DNA of 64,000 nucleotides from JAJEAD01 sp965221555 (lineage in GTDB: Bacteria > Pseudomonadota > Gammaproteobacteria > HK1): assembly GCA_965221555.1 (NCBI GenBank), contig OZ244895.1, forward strand, positions 1 through 64,000. The letters are read 5' to 3'. Shown piece after piece: positions 42,692 through 50,930 of the stretch. Within the stretch, counting starts at the first letter, position 1, and the number at the start of each line of letters is the position of its first letter. The notes beneath the pieces are model-generated. The model searched no databases, was not told where the DNA came from, and saw only the letters and a list, made by a program, of their open reading frames with translations. A program made the position numbers and the translations under genes.

Positions 42692-44691
42692 ACACAGACC
42701 GCGTCACCCTCCAGATCTTCGCCAACCACTGCTCGGCCGCGGCCGAGACGATGGCCCGCACCCTGCTGCGCACCGCCCACTCGACTTTCGTGCGCGAGAG
42801 CGAGGACTTCACCATCGGCATCGTCACGCCCGCGGGCAAGACCTTCGCCTCACCGGTTGCGCTCGGCGCGACCTGGTTCGTGGGGCTGGACTACGCCAAC
42901 GCTCTCTCCCTGATCGACGAGTACCACGAGGGCGACATCTGCCTCACCAACGATCCCTACAGCGGCTTCGTGTGCACCCACTCCCCGGACATGCACCTGT
43001 GGAAGCCGGTCTTTCACGAAGGCGAGCTGCTGTGCTTCGTCGCCGGCCACATCCACAACACCGACGTGGGGGGTGCGGTGCCCGCAAGCCTCTCGCGCAC
43101 CCTGACCGAAGTACACCAGGAGGGGATCCGCATCCCGCCCGCCAAACTCTACCGCCGCGGGGAACTGAACGAGGAGCTGCTTCGGATCCTGCTCACCAAC
43201 GTGCGCATGCCGGAGCAGAACTGGGGCGATATCAAGGCGCTCGCGGCGGCGATGAACACCGGCGAGCAGAAGGTGCACGAGCTCGTCCGGCGCTTCGGGG
43301 TCGAGACCTTCCGCGAGGGCGCGGAGGATCTCCTCGACTACGCGGAGCGCCAGGCCCGCAACGTCATTCGCGGGATCCCCGACGGCGAGTACTTCTTCGC
43401 CGACTACATGGACGAAGACACCGCGGACGGCTATCCGGCCCGCATCGCGCTGAACCTCGTCATCGACGGCGAAGAGATCATCTTCGACTACTCGGGCAGC
43501 GACCCGCAGCTCGCCTCCTCCATCAACATCCCCACCGGCGGAGACGAACGCCACGTGCTGATGATGGTGGGGCTCGTCTACGTGCTCTACACGCTCGACC
43601 CGACCATTCTGCGCAACGCCGGACTCGCACGCTCGAGCCGCTGCATCCTCCCCGAAGGCTCGATCGTCAACCCGCAATTCCCGGCCGCGGTGGGCATGCG
43701 CAGCCTTGGCACGGTGCGGATCATGTCGACCATCTTCGGCGCCTTCGCCCAGGCCCTGCCGGAGCAGCTCCAGGCGGGACCGGGCGGAGGCGGACCCCTG
43801 CTGAACGTGCGCACCACCGACAACCGGAGCGGACGCAGGGTAATGGCGAACATCAGCCCGATCACCGCGGGGGCGGGCGGCAGCGCCGAGGGAGACGGCA
43901 CCGAGGGCAACGGGGCGCACCACGCCTTCTTCAAGAACACGCCGGTGGAGATCAACGAGGCGGAGACGCCGATCCGGATCCTCGAGTATTCGCTCTCGCA
44001 AGACTCCGGGGGCGCCGGCCGGTGCCGCGGCGGGCTCGCGACCTCGATGACCTTCCAGGTCTTCTCACCCCAGACCGTGCTCACCGCGCGCAACCGGGAC
44101 CGGGTGCGCTTCACACCCTGGGGCATCGCGGGCGGCGCGGCGGGCAAGTCCTCCGCCTTCGTCCTCAACCCCGGCTCCAACCACGAGGTCGACCTTGGCA
44201 ACACCGACGTCGTCACCGTCGATCCGGGCGACATCGTGCGCATCACCGCGGCCGGGGGCGGCGGTTACGGGCCGCCGCACGAGCGGCCCGCGGAGCGCGT
44301 CCTCACCGACGTGCGCCGCGGCTTCGTTTCGGTGGAGGGCGCGCAACGCGACTACGGGGTCGTGATTCGCGACGATGCGATCGATGCCGGAGCGACCGAA
44401 GCGCTGCGCGCGGAGATGGCGAAGCGGGCCGATGACGCCTTCTTCGGCCACAGTCCCGGCCGGGTCGCCTTCGAGACACGGTGGACCCGCTCCGCCTACA
44501 CCCGGCTCCACGAACTGCTCTGGCGCCTTCCCGTACACTGGCGCTTCTACGCCAAACACCGGATCTTCGAGTCGGTGGACGCGGTGGTGGACGAGGGCGA
44601 GGCGGCGAGCGAGGAGGTCCTGGAGGGCGCCTACGCACGCCTGCTGGAGCAAAACCCCGAGCTCGCTCACGCGCTCGCGCCCGTCGATTGA
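42688..44691 (+). CDS. Hydantoinase B / 5-oxoprolinase beta subunit family
   Basis: A 667-residue HyuB. Landmarks: AAETMARTLLRTAHSTFVRE, GDICLTNDPYSGFVCTHSPDMHL, IFDYSGSDPQLASSINIPTGG, GPGGGGPLLNVRTTDN, and the C-terminal RITAAGGGGYGPPHERPAE. It has about 90 extra C-terminal residues relative to the HyuB at 15016 (from AEMAKRADDAFFGHSPG), a helical tail. It should work with HyuA directly upstream. Translation probably depends on a 19-codon leader ORF that overlaps its start. Confidence 0.9.
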   Translation: MNTDRVTLQIFANHCSAAAETMARTLLRTAHSTFVRESEDFTIGIVTPAGKTFASPVALGATWFVGLDYANALSLIDEYHEGDICLTNDPYSGFVCTHSPDMHLWKPVFHEGELLCFVAGHIHNTDVGGAVPASLSRTLTEVHQEGIRIPPAKLYRRGELNEELLRILLTNVRMPEQNWGDIKALAAAMNTGEQKVHELVRRFGVETFREGAEDLLDYAERQARNVIRGIPDGEYFFADYMDEDTADGYPARIALNLVIDGEEIIFDYSGSDPQLASSINIPTGGDERHVLMMVGLVYVLYTLDPTILRNAGLARSSRCILPEGSIVNPQFPAAVGMRSLGTVRIMSTIFGAFAQALPEQLQAGPGGGGPLLNVRTTDNRSGRRVMANISPITAGAGGSAEGDGTEGNGAHHAFFKNTPVEINEAETPIRILEYSLSQDSGGAGRCRGGLATSMTFQVFSPQTVLTARNRDRVRFTPWGIAGGAAGKSSAFVLNPGSNHEVDLGNTDVVTVDPGDIVRITAAGGGGYGPPHERPAERVLTDVRRGFVSVEGAQRDYGVVIRDDAIDAGATEALRAEMAKRADDAFFGHSPGRVAFETRWTRSAYTRLHELLWRLPVHWRFYAKHRIFESVDAVVDEGEAASEEVLEGAYARLLEQNPELAHALAPVD

Positions 44692-44726
44692 GCCGGGCGG
44701 TCGGCGACTGAGGGCGGAACGAATTC

Positions 44727-45545
44727 ATGAATGAACTGCACGTAAGCGGTATCGCCATCTACCCGGTCAAGTCCTGCGCACCGGTTGCCATGGAACGCGC
44801 CACGGTCGGTCCCCGCGGGCTCGACCACGACCGGCGCTGGATGCTGGTGGACGCCGACGGCGGCACTCTCACCGGGCGCGAGTTTCCGAAGCTGCTCCAC
44901 GTGGAGACGGAAGTCCGGGAGGAGGGCCTCCTCCTGCGCGCTCCCGGGATGCCGGCGCTCGAAGTCGGCGGCCCCGGCGAAGGAACCCCCCGGCGGGTGT
45001 TCGTGTTCGACGACCCCTGCGAGGCGCGAGGCTGCGGCCCCCGCGCCGACCAGTGGTTCCGGGACTACCTCGGAGCCGAGTGCCACCTCGTGCACATGGG
45101 CCGCGACTGCCGGCGCGAGGTGAGCGCGGAGTGCGGCGGCCGCCCCGGCGATGAAGTGAGCTTCGCCGACGAGTGCCCGCTCCTCCTTGCTACCGAAGCC
45201 TCACTGGCCGATCTCAATAATCGCGCCCCGATCGAGGTGGCGATGGAGCGCTTCCGGCCGAACCTGGTGGTGCGGGGGGCGTCCGCGCCCTACGACGAGG
45301 ACCATTGGCGCCGGGTGCGCATCGGCGGCGTCGAGTTCGACTGCGCGCAGGCCTGCCGGCGCTGCGTCTTCACCACCGTCGACCCGCAGAGCGCGGTCCG
45401 GGACGAGCACCAGGAGCCCCTGCGCACTCTCTCCACCTACCGCCGCTTCGGCGCCGGCGGGCCGGCTTTCGGGATTCACCTGATCCCCCGGAGCGAGGGA
45501 GCCGTGTGTGCGGGCGACCGGATTGAAGTGGTCGAACGAGGATAG
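44727..45545 (+). CDS. MOSC domain protein with N-terminal beta barrel (mARC-like)
   Basis: A 272-residue protein. The N-terminal beta-barrel domain (MOSC_N) is VSGIAIYPVKSCAPVAMERATVGPRGLDHDRRWMLVDADG. The MOSC domain follows, with NLVVRGASAPYDEDHWRRVRIGGVEF and the cofactor-sulfur-binding cysteines in CAQACRRCVFTTVDP. Close relatives are YcbX and the mitochondrial amidoxime-reducing component, which use Moco to reduce N-hydroxylated compounds. It lies 35 bases after HyuB on the same strand, so it may belong to that catabolic unit. The YiiM/YcbX-type ferredoxin domain is absent, so an external electron donor is needed. Confidence 0.85.
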   Translation: MNELHVSGIAIYPVKSCAPVAMERATVGPRGLDHDRRWMLVDADGGTLTGREFPKLLHVETEVREEGLLLRAPGMPALEVGGPGEGTPRRVFVFDDPCEARGCGPRADQWFRDYLGAECHLVHMGRDCRREVSAECGGRPGDEVSFADECPLLLATEASLADLNNRAPIEVAMERFRPNLVVRGASAPYDEDHWRRVRIGGVEFDCAQACRRCVFTTVDPQSAVRDEHQEPLRTLSTYRRFGAGGPAFGIHLIPRSEGAVCAGDRIEVVERG

Positions 45546-45557
45546 CCGACCACCACT

Positions 45558-45645
45558 GCGCCCTCTGCACCGCGCCCGAAGGCATCCGCGAGGGTACGGC
45601 GCGGCCCCTCTGTACCGCGCCCGAGGTCATCCGCGGGGGTACGGC
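45558..45645. repeat. Tandem imperfect repeat, two units of 43-45 bases
   Basis: Unit one (45558-45600) and unit two (45601-45645) share CTCTGCACCGCGCCCGA and ATCCGCGAGGGTACGGC with few changes. They follow the MOSC stop directly. Each unit contains GCATCCGCGAGGGTACGGC-like sequence, and both end in GGGTACGGC. Purpose unknown. Confidence 0.7.
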
Positions 45646-45661
45646 GGCCCTTTACGCAACT

Positions 45662-45687
45662 GAGGCCGGCTCTTTCGAGCCGGCCTC
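45662..45687. terminator. Hairpin, probable bidirectional terminator
   Basis: Perfect 11-base stem GAGGCCGGCTC / GAGCCGGCCTC with loop TTTC, between the convergent ends of the MOSC gene and the minus-strand Amt unit. The plus-strand tail is GCTTG, so termination would rely on the stem strength. Confidence 0.55.
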
Positions 45688-45723
45688 GCTTGACCGCAGA
45701 CGTTGTTCCTTTCGTTCCCGGTC

Positions 45724-45752
45724 TCGCCCGCCCCCAAAGAGGGGGCGGGCGA
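45724..45752. terminator. Second hairpin downstream of the Amt operon
   Basis: Twelve-base perfect stem TCGCCCGCCCCC / GGGGGCGGGCGA with loop AAAGA, about 30 bases beyond the stop of the 54-residue minus-strand gene. Read on the minus strand it is followed by GACCGGGAACG, with no U-run. Confidence 0.5.
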
Positions 45753-45782
45753 AGTGCCGAGAGATTCCGGCTGGCCGGCTGG

Positions 45783-45947
45783 CTAGCCGTGGCTGTCCTG
45801 CGCCTGCTTCTCCGCGCGCAGGGCTACCCAGATCGGAATGATCAGGCAGATGACGGCAACCCAGAACCAGAACAGGGCACCGCCGTCGAAGAATGTGTAG
45901 AAAGCGCCGGCGCCTTCCCACATTTCGATTGGACTGGAGTTGAACAT
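45783..45947 (-). CDS. Small membrane protein in the Amt operon
   Basis: A 54-residue protein: an N-terminal MFNSSPIEMWEGAGAFYTFF, one hydrophobic helix at about residues 24-42 (ALFWFWVAVICLIIPIWVA), and a polar tail KQAQDSHG. AAGGAG sits eight bases before the ATG, a strong SD. It starts 31 bases downstream of the Amt stop on the same strand, so the two are almost certainly co-transcribed. Aromatic residues flank the helix as in real single-pass proteins. It could be an Amt accessory or regulator. I know of no family for it. Confidence 0.75.
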   Translation of the reverse strand: MFNSSPIEMWEGAGAFYTFFDGGALFWFWVAVICLIIPIWVALRAEKQAQDSHG

Positions 45948-45978
45948 CAGTGATTCTCCTTCGCTTCGTTCGGGCGCC

Positions 45979-47268
45979 TCAGACGTTCGAGGACATGCCT
46001 TCGGGATACGCCGTGTTCTCGACCTCGACGTCCATTCCCATCTCCTGGATGGGCTCGCTCGCCCGCAGGATGCCGATGGCCTTCAGGATCATGGCGAGCA
46101 CGTAGCCCGGAATGAAGCCGAGGGCGACCATCACCAGCATGCCCATGAACTGGCCGCCGAAGCTGATGGTGGGAATGGTCTCGGAGAAGGCCGGATAGCC
46201 CCCCGCGAATATACCGACCCCCAGCACCCCGACGATGCCGCAGGTGCCGTGAACCGACACCGCGCCGACCGCGTCATCCACCTTGAAGCGTTCGAGGAAC
46301 CTGGCTGAAATCGGTCCGATGACGCCACCGAGGAAGGCGAGCGCGAAGGTGAAGGCCGGATAGTAGAGGTCCATCCCCGCCGCGACCGAGATGATTCCGC
46401 ACAGGGCGCCCGACATCACCCAGAAGGGATCACGGGTCATCGCGTAGCCGCCGATCATGCCGCCCGCCACTCCCATGAGAGTGTTGAACAGGATGGTCGA
46501 CAGGGTGGTCGGCATGCCGTAGATGTTGGTCCACTGGCCGGTGCCGCCGTAGATGACACATCCGCCGAGGAAGCCGAAGAAGCCGACCACGATCAGCATC
46601 AGGCCGACCATCGTCATCGGCAGACTGTGGCCACGGATGACGTTGGCGGAACCGTCGGGGTTGAATCGCCCGACCCGAGAGCCGAGCGGAATCAGGATCC
46701 CCAGGGCGAAGAAGCCCGAGATGATGTGCACCACGCCGGACGCGCCGAAGTCATGGTAGCCCCACGTGGTAACCATCCATCCGTCGGGATGCCAGCCCCA
46801 GGACGCGGACAGGATCCACACCACCGATCCCAGCACCACCGCGAGGATGAGGAACGAAGAAAGTCGGATGCGCTCGATCACCGAGCCCGACATGATGGAT
46901 GCGGTGGTGCAGGCGAACAGGGTGAAGGCCCCCCAGAACACGCCGGTGGCGTTGTCCTGCAGGTTCGGTCCCATCCACTCGCTCCAGGGCACCCCGTACT
47001 GGCCGGCCTCGAAGTCCGGAACGAAGCCGTTGATCATGGCCAGGTAGATCCACCAACCGAACATCCAGAACGTCGGAATCATGAATGCGAATGCGAGGAT
47101 GTTCTTGGTGCCGGACGCGAGTACGTGCTTCACCCGCGACGCGCCCATCTCGTACATCATGAATCCCGCATGGATGAGAATCATGATCGCCGTACACCAG
47201 TAGTAATACACCTCCAAGTTAATGGTGGTGGTCATGGCGATTGCCGCCTCGAGTTCTTCAGGCGTCAT
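45979..47268 (-). CDS. amt: Ammonium transporter (Amt/Rh family)
   Basis: A 429-residue inner-membrane protein with 11 or so helices. The Amt signature DFGASGVVHIISG carries the first pore His; the second is in VSVHGTCGIVGVL. FWGAFTLFACTTASIMSGSVIERIR and LMGVAGGMIGGYAM are conserved segments. GGGGGGAG precedes the start. The usual partner glnK (a PII protein) is not adjacent; instead a 54-residue membrane protein follows. The C-terminal tail (ASEPIQEMGMDVEVENTAYPE) is longer and more acidic than in E. coli AmtB. Role: ammonium uptake. Confidence 0.93.
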   Translation of the reverse strand: MTPEELEAAIAMTTTINLEVYYYWCTAIMILIHAGFMMYEMGASRVKHVLASGTKNILAFAFMIPTFWMFGWWIYLAMINGFVPDFEAGQYGVPWSEWMGPNLQDNATGVFWGAFTLFACTTASIMSGSVIERIRLSSFLILAVVLGSVVWILSASWGWHPDGWMVTTWGYHDFGASGVVHIISGFFALGILIPLGSRVGRFNPDGSANVIRGHSLPMTMVGLMLIVVGFFGFLGGCVIYGGTGQWTNIYGMPTTLSTILFNTLMGVAGGMIGGYAMTRDPFWVMSGALCGIISVAAGMDLYYPAFTFALAFLGGVIGPISARFLERFKVDDAVGAVSVHGTCGIVGVLGVGIFAGGYPAFSETIPTISFGGQFMGMLVMVALGFIPGYVLAMILKAIGILRASEPIQEMGMDVEVENTAYPEGMSSNV

Positions 47269-47443
47269 ATCTCCCCCCTCATATCAAAGTTGGATCGCCG
47301 CGCACCGGTCGCATCGACCGGGCGCCCCTCACAGGCCGCGGCGCACTCTCCACCACTTGGATCGAGCGCGCGGCGGGATTGTACTCAGACCCGGCGCCGG
47401 ATGGTACTTGAGTGCGCCCCCCGGCGCCGCCGCGGGCGGCGGG

Positions 47444-47701
47444 TCAGGACTCTCCTTCGCGGCGCGGAATCGAGGCGAGCCGCGGGCGTTGCCCGGCGAC
47501 CCGCGCCCTCCGACGCTCCGCGATGGTGTCGAGGCCCGCCTGACGGGCACGGGCGAACCACGCCTCTACCACCGCGAGGCGCCACGGCGCTTCGGGCGGA
47601 CGGGGCGTCCAGTCGGAAGCGCCCGGCGGAGGCGAACGCGGTGCTTCGCGCTCCGGACCCTCGCCGAGACGAATGGGAATCAACTTCGAGAGCTCGTCCA
47701 C
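47444..47701 (-). CDS. Small hypothetical protein, uncertain
   Basis: An 85-residue frame with a GTG start (VDELSKLIPIRLGEG) and an amphipathic middle (WRLAVVEAWFARARQAGLDTIAERRRARVAG). No family is recognised, and the SD is weak. The 176 bases between it and the Amt start hold nothing visible. It reads more like protein than the overlapping frames, but antisense ORFs are common at this GC. Confidence 0.35.
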   Translation of the reverse strand: MDELSKLIPIRLGEGPEREAPRSPPPGASDWTPRPPEAPWRLAVVEAWFARARQAGLDTIAERRRARVAGQRPRLASIPRREGES

Positions 47702-47807
47702 GGGCGCTCAAGATACCAGCCCGGGTCCGTGCCCTTCCAGGCGCGAGTGCACCACGGTGAGCGCGGCGGGAATCGAGTGGAGTATGCTCAGTGTCAATCA
47801 TGAGCTC

Positions 47808-48038
47808 ATGAACAGTCGCATGGCGTCACGAAGCACTCCGCCACCGGACGAAACGCAAAGCCTCCAGCGAAGCGCCTTGCGCAAACGTGACGGGGGCCAG
47901 CGGACCCTGGACGATCGGCTCGGGGACCTCGAACACGGCGGCGTTCTGGTCCGGTCCGCGATCCCGAGGCGGAGCTTGCGGCCGGTCGCGCGACGGCCCG
48001 GCGCGCTGTCGAGGTTCCTCGCCGAGCGAGGCGAATGA
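47808..48038 (+). pseudogene. Possible remnant of a Phd/VapB-type antitoxin
   Basis: The frame gives a 76-residue product whose second half (RSALRKRDGGQRTLDDRL and then LVRSAIPRRSLRPVARRPGALSRFLAERGE) resembles the C-terminal toxin-neutralising tail of Phd/VapB antitoxins, which often end RRPGxLxRFLAER. The N-terminal DNA-binding fold is missing and no toxin gene is adjacent. Recognition is from pattern only. Confidence 0.4.
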
Positions 48039-48105
48039 GCGTTGCGTATGATCATCACGCGCGCCACGCCCCGGTTCTGCCCCCCTCCAACGGGACCTCG
48101 ACATC

Positions 48106-49473
48106 ATGAGAAAACGCGGCAAGGCCCTCAGACAGCCCTACGCGGCCTACCATAGCGCCCGCGACGGCCACCCGGACGAGGAGTTGTGCCGGGTGGGACG
48201 CGGGACGCCCTGCGGCGAGTACCTGCGACGCTTCTGGCACCCGGTATGCGTCGAGGAGGAGCTTGGGGACCTTCCCCGAGCCATCCGCATTCTCGGCGAG
48301 GACCTGGTGGCATTCCGCGATGGGCGCGGCCGGGTCGGCGTGCTCGAACGGCGTTGCGTGCACCGTGGCACCTCGCTCGAATTCGGCAAGGTGGAGGAAC
48401 GTGGCATCCGCTGCTGCTACCACGGCTGGCACTTCGATGTGGACGGCAGCATCCTCGACACCCCCGGCGAGCCTGCGGAGAGCCCCGTCCGCCGCAAGCT
48501 CTGTCAGGGCGCGTACCCGGTGGAGGTGTGGCGCGGACTGGTGTTCGCATACATGGGACCACCCGATGAACGCCCGCCCTTCCCGGTTTTCGACGCCTTC
48601 GAGCACCCGCAGGCTCGCGGGGCGTTGCGGGTTCGCCACTCCCCCTGCAACTGGCTCCAGGTCAACGAGAACGAGACCGATCCGATTCACCTGAGCTTCC
48701 TGCACACCCGCCTTTTCGGAGTGCAGTTCGAGCCGGTGTACGGAGAGATTCCGACCATGGAGTGGGTGGAGACGCCGACCGGCATGATCTACGTCACGGT
48801 GCGGCGCTGGGGCGAATTCCTCTACTTGCGCACCAACGACATGCTGATGCCCAACGCGGTGCGGGTCGCCGGCATCGACGATGCCGAGGGCGAGACGCTC
48901 TTCGACCGACGCGGCAGCGCGCTCTCCTGGGTGGTGCCGGTCGACGACACCCACTGCTTCAGCATCGGCTGGAGCGACATCGACAAGGAGTTCACCATCC
49001 CCGGGCGCAGTGGGTACATCGAGCGCCAGAGCAATCGGGGCGCCTACGCGGTGGGGGCGGGCGACGTCGGCCAGACCGGCGATCCGCCCTACGAGGCGCG
49101 CCAGCGCGCGCCCGGAGACTGGGACGCCTGGGTGTCGCAGGGACCGGTCACGCTGCACTCGCGCGAGCACCTCGCCTCCACCGACCGCGGCGTGATCATG
49201 TACCGCAAGCTCGTGCGCCAGGGGATCCGGGCGGTGGCCGAAGGCCGGGCGCCCAAGGGGCTTCACTTCGACGGCGCGGGCGAGCGCCCCACCTTCTGCA
49301 ACAACACGGTGGCGCGGATTCCGGCGCCCGCCGACGAGCAAGCGGACCGGCGCCTGCGGCTCGCCTTCGGGCGCGAGGTGACACGGCGCATTCTCGCCGG
49401 CGAGTACTCCAAGGAAGAGCCGGGGTGCGCCGACCCCCGGCGCCTCGACGAGATCCGTCGCGCGCTCGGCTGA
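48106..49473 (+). CDS. Rieske non-heme iron oxygenase, alpha subunit (phthalate-dioxygenase type)
   Basis: A 455-residue protein. Rieske ligands: Cys84-V-His86 and Cys103-x2-His106 in CCYHGWHF. The mononuclear iron site is in WLQVNENETDPIHLSFLH, the N-x-x-D-x-x-H pattern of the class IA oxygenases that act on phthalate, phenoxybenzoate and related aromatics. No ferredoxin or reductase gene is adjacent. It is distinct from the Rieske protein at 27234 in both motif spacing and length. The substrate is probably an aromatic acid or ether. Confidence 0.88.
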   Translation: MRKRGKALRQPYAAYHSARDGHPDEELCRVGRGTPCGEYLRRFWHPVCVEEELGDLPRAIRILGEDLVAFRDGRGRVGVLERRCVHRGTSLEFGKVEERGIRCCYHGWHFDVDGSILDTPGEPAESPVRRKLCQGAYPVEVWRGLVFAYMGPPDERPPFPVFDAFEHPQARGALRVRHSPCNWLQVNENETDPIHLSFLHTRLFGVQFEPVYGEIPTMEWVETPTGMIYVTVRRWGEFLYLRTNDMLMPNAVRVAGIDDAEGETLFDRRGSALSWVVPVDDTHCFSIGWSDIDKEFTIPGRSGYIERQSNRGAYAVGAGDVGQTGDPPYEARQRAPGDWDAWVSQGPVTLHSREHLASTDRGVIMYRKLVRQGIRAVAEGRAPKGLHFDGAGERPTFCNNTVARIPAPADEQADRRLRLAFGREVTRRILAGEYSKEEPGCADPRRLDEIRRALG

Positions 49474-49536
49474 GGGGACGCGACCGGGAGGGACGCGGGC
49501 GCGCGCGTCGCCGGGCGCGCGGGACCGGCGTCTACC

Positions 49537-49887
49537 TCACTTCGCCGCGATCACCATGATCTCGACCTTCCAGTCGGGGGCGGCGAGCGCGCTGCACAGC
49601 CCGGCCCGGGCGGGCGGATTCGCGGGATCGATCCAGGCGTCCCAGACTTCGTTCATGGCCGCGAAGTTGCGCATGTCGGTGACCCAGAGCTGGGCCCAGA
49701 GCAGCCGGGACTTGTCGCTGCCGCACTCCGCGAGCAAGCGGTCGATCTTCGCGAGAATCTGTCGGGTCTGGGTCGCCACGTCGGCTTCGGGATCGTCGCC
49801 GACCTGACCCGCCAGGTAGACCACTCCGGCGTGCTCCACCGCCTGGCTCATTCGGGGTCCGACATGATGTCGTTCGATATCGGTCAT
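49537..49887 (-). CDS. RidA family protein
   Basis: A 116-residue YjgF/YER057c/UK114 fold: SQAVEHAGVVYLAGQVGDDPEADVATQTRQIL, LLWAQLWVTDMRNFAAMNEVWDAWI and PPARAGLCSALAAPDWKVEIMVIA. The Arg of the RidA active site (PARAG) is present, which favours imine/enamine deaminase activity. It would clear reactive 2-aminoacrylate-like intermediates, or act in a catabolic step such as the Rut pathway. It sits between a Rieske gene (convergent) and the double cupin. Confidence 0.9.
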   Translation of the reverse strand: MTDIERHHVGPRMSQAVEHAGVVYLAGQVGDDPEADVATQTRQILAKIDRLLAECGSDKSRLLWAQLWVTDMRNFAAMNEVWDAWIDPANPPARAGLCSALAAPDWKVEIMVIAAK

Positions 49888-49928
49888 CGGCTATGGCCTC
49901 CTCCGGGCGGTCTTCCGGCCGGTTGTGT

Positions 49929-50759
49929 TCAGGGTTCGTCGTCGGGGCCCGCCGGCACCGGACCGCCGGGGGCGAGGGCGCCGTCGGCATCGTGGTCTTC
50001 GTCACCACCGAGAGGCGGGCAGAAGACGCTCAGGATATGCATGTCCTCGTCCGCGCAGAGCAGATGGCGATCTCTCGGGCCGACGAGGTACATGGTGCCG
50101 AAGGAGAGCGGCCACTCGCGCCCGCTCTCGACGTCCGAGACGCTACCCCGCCCTCCGATGACGAGGTTGGCCTCCCAGTGGTGCTTGTACCAGAGCGAGG
50201 CGCGGGCGCCGGCTTCCAGGTGCACGTCGGAGAGCGAGAAGCCGACCTGATCGTCCCTCGTCAGCATGCGCAGCGAATGCGCCTGGCCATTGGCGACGGT
50301 CTTCTCGTGGCCGGCGTCTCGAAGCAGGTCGGCTTCGAGGACAAAGAGCTGCCCGGGGCCTGACGGCACTTCGCCCGACGGCGAGTAGGCGCCGTCCGCG
50401 TCGTGCGTCTCGTCCCCTCGCAGCGCCGGACAGAACACGCTGGCGAGGCAGATGTCGCGTTGTCCGACGAGGCGGTGCCGGTCGGTGGGGCCGACCGTAT
50501 AGAGCGAACCCGCCCGCAGTCGCCAGGTATCGCCACGGTCGAGATCCTCGAGCGTGGCCTCGCCCGAGATTATGTAGTTCGCTTCCCAGTGGTGCTTGTA
50601 CCAGAGCTGGCGCCCGTCGTCGGCGTCACTCACGTTCAGGTGCAACGAGAAACCGACCCGGTCCACCGCGCTCACGTAGCGCAACGAGCGGACCCGCCCC
50701 GAGTCGAGCACTTTCTCCCAGCCACCGTCGCGGCGCTCTTCTATCGTCCGAACATGCAC
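49929..50759 (-). CDS. Tandem ectoine-synthase-like cupin (two EctC domains)
   Basis: A 276-residue protein made of two EctC-like cupin halves, about 1-136 and 137-276. Normal EctC is about 130 residues. Each half repeats LWYKHHWEAN, then an EDLDRG or SDVESG turn, GSLYTVGPTDRHRL or GTMYLVGPRDRHLL, and a VFCPAL or VFCPPL segment followed by GDEtHDADGAYSP-like text. In EctC the Glu of HHxE, the Tyr and the His of this arrangement bind the catalytic iron, and all three are present in both halves. No ectA, ectB or ectD is adjacent. It could make ectoine or ADPC derivatives, or a related ring, or be a sensor. A search is needed to see if the tandem form is known. Confidence 0.8.
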   Translation of the reverse strand: MHVRTIEERRDGGWEKVLDSGRVRSLRYVSAVDRVGFSLHLNVSDADDGRQLWYKHHWEANYIISGEATLEDLDRGDTWRLRAGSLYTVGPTDRHRLVGQRDICLASVFCPALRGDETHDADGAYSPSGEVPSGPGQLFVLEADLLRDAGHEKTVANGQAHSLRMLTRDDQVGFSLSDVHLEAGARASLWYKHHWEANLVIGGRGSVSDVESGREWPLSFGTMYLVGPRDRHLLCADEDMHILSVFCPPLGGDEDHDADGALAPGGPVPAGPDDEP

Positions 50760-50882
50760 TGGCCTGCTCCCCTGTTTGCGCGGCTGCGCCTCGTCCGGCG
50801 CCAGTCTGGTGCGAGGAGCGAAGGCGCGTCAATCGCCGGGAGACCCGCGCTGGCCCGATCCGGGCATTCGACGCGAAGCCGC

Positions 50883-50930
50883 CAGCCCGCAATGTCGCAC
50901 CGATGTTCGTCGCGAGGGCGACATCGCGCC
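50883..50930. repeat. R1 left-end fragment beside the YchF-like gene
   Basis: AGCCCGCAATGTCGCACCGAT followed by GTTCGTCGCGAGGGCGACATCGCG matches the R1 left end and next block (TTCGTAGCGAGGGCGTCAAGATGCC at 20836-20860). It ends at the 3' end of the YchF-like gene, whose stop lies at 50930. Only this end of R1 remains. Confidence 0.55.
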
